Below the pieces are notes generated by a model, which did not search any database, was not told the DNA's origin, and saw nothing but the letters and a program-made list of their open reading frames with translations. Below are positions 7,314 to 11,727 of a DNA stretch of 11,727 nucleotides, one piece after another. Made by a program: the position numbers and the translations under genes. The stretch covers positions 1-11,727 of the forward strand of contig JBQLZO010000027.1 in the NCBI GenBank assembly GCA_052168315.1, given 5' to 3'. The DNA comes from JBQLZO01 sp052168315. GTDB taxonomy: Bacteria; Planctomycetota; Phycisphaerae; Phycisphaerales; UBA1924. Numbering within the stretch: position 1 is the first letter of the stretch; every line of letters begins with the position of its first letter.

Positions 7314-8200
7314 CGCGCCTCCCGCCCGCACCGAACCATCTCACGCACCAGCCCCCCCGGATCGGCCGAGCGCATCAGCGCCGTCCCCACCAGCGCCATC
7401 CCGTACCCCAGCCGCGCCACACGCGCTGCATCCGCCCCCGTCCGAACCCCCGACTCCGCCACACGCACCACGCCCGCCGGAAACGCCCCCGCCAGCGATT
7501 CCAGCCGGTCCACATCGATCCCCAGCGTCGCAAGATCACGGCAGTTCAACCCCACCATCACCACCCCCGCGCTCCCATCACCCCCGCCCGCGCCCGCGCG
7601 CCCCATCACCCCGCCGACCACCCGCCCCGCACGATCCAGCTCCTCCCCATCGAACGCCTCCACCAGCACATGCATCCCCAGCCCCAGCGCCTCCTCCAGC
7701 ATCGCGCCCAGCGCCAGATCATCCAGCATCCGCACAATCAGCAGCACGCACGAGGCCCCGTGCGCCCGAGCCTCCACCACCTGGTACGGGTCAACCAAAA
7801 AGTCCTTCCGCATCACGGGCACACCCACAGCCCGCGCCGCCGCGCTCAGGTGCGACAGTTCCCCACCAAACCGCGACGGCTCCGTCAGCACCGACACCAT
7901 CGCCGCCCCCGCCGCCCCCGCCCCCACATACACCGCCGCACGCTCCCCCACTGCCCGCGCCACATCACCATCGTCCGTCGCGCCCGCCAGCCGCCCCTCC
8001 GCCGGGCTCACACGCTTCACCTCCGCGATCACATCGAACCCATCCAGCCGCAGCCCGCGCACCGGCAGCGCATCCGCGCACATCGCGCGCACCGATTCCA
8101 GCGGCACCGCCCGACGCGCCGCAGCGCACCGCGCCCGCGACGCCGCGCCCATCTCCGCAAGAAAGTCACCCACCACCACCCCCCGCCTCGCCACCCTCAT
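7310..8200 (-). CDS. trpC: Indole-3-glycerol phosphate synthase
   Basis: 296 aa from ATG 8200. It closes the ring of CdRP to indole-3-glycerol phosphate; (beta/alpha)8 barrel. Key motifs: IAEVKRVSPAEG (E60, K62), VSVLTEPSRFGG, MRKDFLVDPYQ (K132), LGMHVLVEAFD (E181), VGLNCRDLATLGID (N219; Cys220 where Asn or Ser is usual) and VAESGVRTG (E249, S250). A Gly-rich insertion at about 196-212 precedes the N219 strand. The ATG start overlaps trpD by 35 bp and lacks a Shine-Dalgarno. GTG 8179 has GAGG 6 bp upstream and would give a 289-aa protein, so the true start is open. The stop overlaps the trpF start (ATGA). It is a separate polypeptide from TrpF, not the fusion found in E. coli. Confidence 0.96.
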   Translation of the reverse strand: MRVARRGVVVGDFLAEMGAASRARCAAARRAVPLESVRAMCADALPVRGLRLDGFDVIAEVKRVSPAEGRLAGATDDGDVARAVGERAAVYVGAGAAGAAMVSVLTEPSRFGGELSHLSAAARAVGVPVMRKDFLVDPYQVVEARAHGASCVLLIVRMLDDLALGAMLEEALGLGMHVLVEAFDGEELDRAGRVVGGVMGRAGAGGGDGSAGVVMVGLNCRDLATLGIDVDRLESLAGAFPAGVVRVAESGVRTGADAARVARLGYGMALVGTALMRSADPGGLVREMVRCGREAR

Positions 8201-9227
8201 CGCCGCGCGTCACGATCAACTCCACCACCCGCGCAGCCGACCCATCATCGATCGCCGCCCCCGCCCGTTCCAACCCCGCCGCCATCGACGACTCCATCCC
8301 CGTCACCTCCAGCGCCAGCGCCGCCGAAAGGCACAGAGCATCCCTGTGCGCGCCCCGCTCACCCGCGAACACCCGGCGCAGCGCCGCCGCGTTCTCCGCG
8401 GCATCCCCGCCTCGCAGCGCCGCCGGATCGCTCCGTTCCAGACCCACATCCCGCGGATCCCGCACTGTCCGCTCCACACGCCCCGGGCGCACATCGAACA
8501 ACACAAACTCCCCGCACGCCGTCGCCTCATCCCACCCCGGCGAACCATGCACCACGAACACCCGCTCGATCGCCATCCCGCTCAGCGCCCGCGCCATCAG
8601 CCCCGCCATCGCCTCCGAATACGCCCCGATCACCCCGAACCGCGGCGACGCCGGGTTCGTCAAAGGCCCGAGCACATTGAAAACCGTCCGAACCCCCAGC
8701 GCCCTCCGAATCGGCCCGATCCGAGCCGCCGCCGGATGGTGCGCCGGCGCAAACAGAAACACGAAACCCGCCTCAGCCAGCGTCCGACGATGCTCCGCCG
8801 CGCTCGCCGGAACACGCATCCCCAGCGCCTCCAACAGGTCCGCGGCCCCCGACCGCGACGAAACCGACCGATTCCCATGCTTCACAATCGGCACACCCGC
8901 CGCCGCCGCCAGCAACGCCCCGCCCGTCGACAGATTGAATGTGTGCGATCCATCCCCGCCCGTCCCCACCAGGTCGCACGCCAGCGCGGGAACCTCGAAC
9001 CCCGCCGGAACCGCCAGCTCCCGCATCGCCCGCGCGAACCCCCGGATCTCCTCGCCCGTCTCACCCTTCCCCCGCAGCGCCGCCAGCAGCGCCCCCGCCA
9101 GCGCCGGATCCATCCCCGCATCCCCATCGCGCCCCGCCATCGCGCACAGCAACTCGAACGCCTCGACCTCGCTCAGGTCCTCGCGCCGCAGCAACCGATC
9201 AAGCACATCCGCAAGCCGCATCATCAC
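8166..9227 (-). CDS. trpD: Anthranilate phosphoribosyltransferase
   Basis: 353 aa; joins anthranilate to PRPP to give phosphoribosylanthranilate. Motifs in order: an N-terminal helical part (LADVLDRLL, LSEVEAFELL), the PRPP loop DLVGTGGDGSHTFNLST (85-101), KHGNRSVSSRSG (116-127), RTVFNVLGPLTNPA (180-193), and WDEAT (232-236), whose Asp233-Glu234 match the Mg-binding DE pair. The frame opens with GTG 9227, directly followed by ATG 9224 and ATG 9221. GGAGG (9235-9239) is 7 bp from the GTG and 10 bp from the first ATG, and both starts overlap the trpG stop. The C-terminus ends in five glycines that overlap the 5' end of trpC. Unlike in E. coli it is not fused to trpG. Confidence 0.97.
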   Translation of the reverse strand: MMMRLADVLDRLLRREDLSEVEAFELLCAMAGRDGDAGMDPALAGALLAALRGKGETGEEIRGFARAMRELAVPAGFEVPALACDLVGTGGDGSHTFNLSTGGALLAAAAGVPIVKHGNRSVSSRSGAADLLEALGMRVPASAAEHRRTLAEAGFVFLFAPAHHPAAARIGPIRRALGVRTVFNVLGPLTNPASPRFGVIGAYSEAMAGLMARALSGMAIERVFVVHGSPGWDEATACGEFVLFDVRPGRVERTVRDPRDVGLERSDPAALRGGDAAENAAALRRVFAGERGAHRDALCLSAALALEVTGMESSMAAGLERAGAAIDDGSAARVVELIVTRGDEGGEAGGGGG

Positions 9228-9856
9228 GCCCGCGCCTCCGCTTCCCCCGCGCCGCCCATCACGCTGAACGACACCGCCCCGCGCGTCACCCCCAGGAAGT
9301 TCGCCATCATCGAGAACCCCTCCGGCGTCAGCACCGACTCCGGATGGAACTGCACCCCCTCCACCGGCAGCGTCCGATGCCGGAACCCCATCAGCTCACC
9401 ATCGCCCACCACCCGCGCCGACACCTCGAAGTCCGCGTGCAGATCCTCCTCCAGCACCGCCAGCGAGTGATACCGCCCCACCTCGCACGGATTCGAAAGC
9501 CCCGCGTACACGCCCCGCCCATCGTGCTCGATCATCGATGACTTCCCGTGCATCAGCCGCCGCGCGTGACGCACCGGCGCGCCGTACAGCGCCGCGATCG
9601 CCTGGTGCCCGAGGCACACCCCCAGCACCGGAACACGCCCGATGAAGTGCGAAAGCAGCTCCATCGAACGACCCGCATCCTCCGGCCTCCCCGGCCCCGG
9701 CGACACCACCACATGCGTCGCCCCCAGCCCCTCGGCCTCCTCCGCCGACAACCCATCGTTCCGATGCGTCAGCACCTCCGCGCCCAGCGTCTGCATGTAC
9801 TGCACCAGGTTGAAGGTGAACGAGTCATAGTTGTCGATCATCAGCACACGCGCCAT
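9224..9856 (-). CDS. trpG: Anthranilate synthase component II (glutamine amidotransferase)
   Basis: 210 aa. It hydrolyses glutamine and passes ammonia to TrpE. It is a class I amidotransferase with the triad Cys81 (GVCLGHQ), His171 and Glu173 (FHPES). MIDNYDSFTFNLVQY at 6-20 and SPGPGRPEDAG (52-62) are family signatures. ATG 9856 is chosen because GGAG (9865-9868) lies 8 bp upstream; the in-frame ATG 9862 is only 2 bp from the same site. The gap to trpE is 39 bp. The stop overlaps the start of trpD, which suggests translational coupling. PabA of folate synthesis is related and sometimes shared, but the operon makes the Trp role the main one. Confidence 0.97.
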   Translation of the reverse strand: MARVLMIDNYDSFTFNLVQYMQTLGAEVLTHRNDGLSAEEAEGLGATHVVVSPGPGRPEDAGRSMELLSHFIGRVPVLGVCLGHQAIAALYGAPVRHARRLMHGKSSMIEHDGRGVYAGLSNPCEVGRYHSLAVLEEDLHADFEVSARVVGDGELMGFRHRTLPVEGVQFHPESVLTPEGFSMMANFLGVTRGAVSFSVMGGAGEAEARA

Positions 9857-9895
9857 GCCCATCGCTCCGATCCACCACCCCGACTCCCATCCGGC

Positions 9896-11299
9896 TCAAA
9901 GCCCCTCCGCCGCCAGCGCCAGCGCCGCCTCCAGCGCGCCCACCTTGTTCCGAACCTCATCGAACTCCGACGCCGCCACCGAATCCGCCACGATCCCCGC
10001 ACCCGCCTGGTACGCGTACACACCATCCTTGAATGTCAGCGTCCGGATGCAGATCGCCTGGTCAGCGTTCGCCGGCATCCCATCGTGCTCACGCGCGAAG
10101 TACCCCACCGTCCCCGCGTACAGCCCACGCCTCCACGGCTCCAACGCATCGATCAACTCCATCGCACGCACCTTCGGCGTCCCCACCAGCGTTCCCGCGG
10201 GAAACGATGCCGCCAGCAGATCCATCGCATCCGCCCCATCCCGCAGCGTCCCCGTCACGCCCGACACCAGGTGCATCACATGCGAGTACCGCTCGATCAG
10301 CCGGTACGGATCCACCCGCACGCTCCCCGCCCGCGCCACACGACCCAGATCGTTCCGCGCCAGGTCCACCAGCATCACATGCTCGGCCGCCTCCTTCGGA
10401 TCCGCCAGCAGCTCGCGCTCCAGCGCCACATCCCCCGCCTCATCCGCGCCACGCGCCCGCGTCCCCGCGATCGGACGCAGCGATGCCGTCCGCCCGTTCA
10501 ACCGGAACAACGCCTCCGGCGACGACCCCACCACCTGCATCCCATCGATGTCCAGGTAGTACATGTACGACGATGGATTCAGCAGCCGCAGCGCCCGGTA
10601 CACCTGGAACGGATCCGTCTTCACCTCGCCCACCGAACGGATCGAGAGCACCAGCTGGAACACATCCCCCTCCCGGATGTGCCCCTTCGCGATGCCCACC
10701 CGATCCATGAACGCATCCCGCGTCATCGAGTGCACCGCCGGGGAGTGCCCCGCGCGCACCGGCTCGGGCGGATGCGCACCCCGCAGCGCATGAATGATCT
10801 CCCGCCGCAGCGACACCCGCTCCCACTCCTCCCCCGCGTGCAGCAACGCCACCCGCCGCGTCAGGTGATCGAACACCAGCATCGAACGCGGCGCCACGAA
10901 CAACGCCACCGGCTCCGGATCATGCGCGCCCGGCGGCGAAGGCAGCCGCTCGAACGACCGCACCGCGTCATACCCCAACGCCCCCACAATCCCCCCGGCC
11001 AGCGGCAACTCCGGCACCACCGGATACAAAATCGGCGCCCGATCCCGAGCCGACCGCAACAACCCCAACAGGTCATCCTTCCCCGCCTCCCCCTCTTCTC
11101 CCCCTGGTGCCTGGTGCCCGGTGCCTGGTGCCTCTCTTCTCACCACAAACGCCGGATCCAACCCAATAAACGAGTACCGAGCCAGCCGCGATCCCCCCTC
11201 CACCGACTCCAGCAGAAAGCACGCGCCGAACGCGCCCAGCTTCCGATACGCCGACACCGGAGTGTCCAGATCCGCCGCGATGTCAAAGGGGGCTCGCAC
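9896..11299 (-). CDS. trpE: Anthranilate synthase component I
   Basis: 467 aa; converts chorismate plus ammonia (from TrpG) to anthranilate, the committed step of the pathway. The N-terminal domain has TPVSAY (13-18) and LLES (29-32), the region that binds tryptophan for feedback inhibition in relatives. The chorismate-binding domain shows GDVFQLVLSIR, NPSSYMYYLDIDG, GSSPEALFRL, RPIAGTRARG, HVMLVDLARNDLGRV, GTPKVRAMELI, GLYAGTVGYF, QAGAGIVADS and EFDEVRNK. The first start in frame is GTG 11299, since TGA lies four codons upstream; there is no good Shine-Dalgarno. The N-terminus is therefore about 15-20 residues shorter than usual. Residues 56-73 are a low-complexity insert partly encoded by a tandem repeat. 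First gene of the operon, 236 bp after the stop of the leader peptide candidate. Confidence 0.95.
   Translation of the reverse strand: MRAPFDIAADLDTPVSAYRKLGAFGACFLLESVEGGSRLARYSFIGLDPAFVVRREAPGTGHQAPGGEEGEAGKDDLLGLLRSARDRAPILYPVVPELPLAGGIVGALGYDAVRSFERLPSPPGAHDPEPVALFVAPRSMLVFDHLTRRVALLHAGEEWERVSLRREIIHALRGAHPPEPVRAGHSPAVHSMTRDAFMDRVGIAKGHIREGDVFQLVLSIRSVGEVKTDPFQVYRALRLLNPSSYMYYLDIDGMQVVGSSPEALFRLNGRTASLRPIAGTRARGADEAGDVALERELLADPKEAAEHVMLVDLARNDLGRVARAGSVRVDPYRLIERYSHVMHLVSGVTGTLRDGADAMDLLAASFPAGTLVGTPKVRAMELIDALEPWRRGLYAGTVGYFAREHDGMPANADQAICIRTLTFKDGVYAYQAGAGIVADSVAASEFDEVRNKVGALEAALALAAEGL
11105..11132. repeat. Four tandem copies of a 7-bp unit inside trpE
   Basis: TGGTGCC, TGGTGCC, CGGTGCC and TGGTGCC follow each other without gaps. 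The octamer CTCTTCTC flanks the block on both sides (11093-11100 and 11134-11141). In TrpE this corresponds to EAPGTGHQAPGGEEG from residue 56, in a loop after the conserved RYSFIG strand. Seven is not a multiple of three, so a change by one unit would shift the frame. Confidence 0.9.
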
Positions 11300-11511
11300 G
11301 GCACAAACTCACAAAGCGGTTCGGGGAAAGGGACTCGCACGCCGGGAAACGGTGACCTGGTTCGAGTCCGGGAGGGCGATACAGAGGCGATCCCCGCCAG
11401 CAGCAGGGGGGAGGGGCGATCCGCGGCCTCAGCGGCGCTCGCACCACCGATCGCCCGCCACGCCGCCCCCAACAGTCCGAAACACATCATTCCCCATTGC
11501 CCAGCCCCCGC

Positions 11512-11536
11512 ACGGGCCCATCGGGCCCGTTTTCTT
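11512..11536 (+). terminator. Hairpin with T-tract on the + strand, upstream of trpE
   Basis: ACGGGCCC (11512-11519), loop ATC, GGGCCCGT (11523-11530), then TTTCTT (11531-11536). Read on the + strand this is a textbook intrinsic terminator shape, but no + strand gene precedes it. Read on the operon strand the same stem-loop begins 4 bp after the leader peptide stop and has no U-tract behind it. It may stop antisense transcripts, or be the pause or switch hairpin of the leader. Confidence 0.5.
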
Positions 11537-11624
11537 AGGCGCGCCCCGCGCCCGAGCGATGCCAGCGATGCCATCGCCAGCCCACCGCTCCCCCGCACGC
11601 ACCCACGCCCGCCCGATTGTCCAT
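11535..11624 (-). CDS. trpL: Candidate trp operon leader peptide
   Basis: 29 codons from ATG 11624, which has AAGGA (11629-11633) 4 bp upstream; starting at ATG 11639 gives 34 aa. The peptide contains GWRWHRWHR, with Trp at 16, 18 and 21 of the shorter form (codons at 11577-11579, 11571-11573, 11562-11564), and ends with TAA. Trp clusters of this kind sense charged tRNA-Trp in attenuators: ribosomes stall there when tryptophan is short. It lies upstream of trpE in the same direction, with a stem-loop starting 4 bp after its stop. A caution: the Trp cluster comes partly from a duplicated 9-mer TGGCATCGC, so chance is possible. Confidence 0.5.
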   Translation of the reverse strand: MDNRAGVGACGGAVGWRWHRWHRSGAGRA

Positions 11625-11648
11625 CGCATCCTTCATCATCACGCCCCA

Positions 11649-11677
11649 ACCATCCCTCCAATCCACCCCGCAGTCAA
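11649..11677 (-). promoter_or_regulatory. Weak candidate promoter for the trp operon
   Basis: TTGACT (11677-11672 on the - strand) matches five of six bases of the sigma-70 -35 box. Seventeen bases further is GATGGT, a poor -10 (three of six). A start near 11642 would place the leader peptide just inside the transcript. Only the -35 is convincing. Confidence 0.2.
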
Positions 11678-11727
11678 GCATCCCGGGCCGTGTTCCGCCT
11701 TCCGCCCACCTTCCCGCCCCATCCCAC

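Larger units (their letters stand above)
11300..11640 (-). promoter_or_regulatory. trp leader region: leader peptide plus inverted repeats, candidate attenuator
   Basis: Between the leader peptide candidate and trpE there are several inverted repeats on the operon strand. They are ACGGGCCC/GGGCCCGT (11512-11530, 3-nt loop); GGCGCG/CGCGCC just before the leader stop codon; GGGCGATC/GATCGCCC (11449-11456 with 11414-11421); and GGACTCG/CGAGTCC (11363-11369 with 11331-11337), which is followed by CTTTCCCC. Alternatives exist: TCGGGC in the leader-peptide sequence (11550-11555) can pair with GCCCGA in the first hairpin (11521-11526), and GGGCGATC could also pair with a second GATCGCC near 11387-11393. 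Competing structures are the mark of attenuation, but no strong U-tract terminator is visible on this strand. No other gene is supportable here. Confidence 0.45.

Noticed and set aside
5389..9470. Very long open frames on the + strand opposite the trp genes
   Set aside because: Their products are low-complexity runs of Arg, Pro, Ser and His, as expected from antisense frames of GC-rich genes; the - strand carries clear Trp enzymes with all motifs.
11331..11379. tRNA-like T-arm (CCTGG-TTCGAGT-CCGGG) on the + strand
   Set aside because: The T-stem and loop fit, but no partner for the acceptor strand AGGGCGA lies about 65-90 bases upstream, and there are no D-arm, anticodon arm or CCA. The CGAGTCC part is explained by pairing with GGACTCG at 11331-11337. 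At most a fragment.
11140..11661. Open frame on the - strand across the trp leader and the trpE start
   Set aside because: It begins with TTG, has no family resemblance and runs out of frame into trpE. Only its last part is of interest, for the possible trpE frameshift.
1..11727. CRISPR arrays, insertion sequences, rRNA genes, phage genes
   Set aside because: No regularly spaced repeats, transposase motifs, rRNA segments or phage proteins were seen on either strand.

Overview
The window is a very GC-rich piece of a Gram-negative-type chromosome. It is most likely from the phylum Planctomycetota, class Phycisphaerae. The grounds are: lipid A genes (fabZ, lpxA); three secreted proteins that each end in V-P-T-P-G-A, a short hydrophobic stretch and RRRR, a variant of the PEP-CTERM sorting signal; and a secreted repeat protein ending in a Cys-flanked dockerin-like domain. 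The assignment rests on recognised motifs, not on a database search.

Left half, all + strand. The 3' end of fabZ (or of an lpxC-fabZ fusion) is followed by a 413-aa secreted protein with HAF-type repeats and a C-terminal dockerin. Next comes lpxA (272 aa), the first acyltransferase of lipid A synthesis. After a 374-bp gap come three small exported proteins (152, 192 and 222 aa) of unknown function. Each has a signal peptide and the VPTPGA...RRRR tail. The first two look like diverged tandem duplicates. A hairpin terminator follows the second. A GC-rich hairpin after the third sits between it and the convergent trp operon and could serve both sides.

Right half, all - strand: a compact tryptophan operon, trpE-trpG-trpD-trpC-trpF-trpB, read from right to left. 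The junctions overlap or nearly touch (GTGATG at trpG/trpD, a 35-bp overlap at trpD/trpC, ATGA at trpC/trpF, 2 bp at trpF/trpB), which suggests translational coupling. Together these genes take chorismate to tryptophan except for the alpha subunit: trpA is not in the window.

The most interesting region is the 428 bp upstream of trpE. It encodes a short peptide (29 or 34 aa) with three Trp codons in six positions (W-R-W-H-R-W). A stem-loop begins 4 bp after its stop codon, and further inverted repeats that could pair in alternative ways lie before trpE. This is what a trp leader peptide and attenuator would look like. However, no strong U-tract terminator is visible on the operon strand, so the attenuation model is a hypothesis. 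Other oddities are a 4 x 7-bp tandem repeat inside trpE, a short or possibly frameshifted trpE 5' end, and a TrpF with Glu at the catalytic Asp position.
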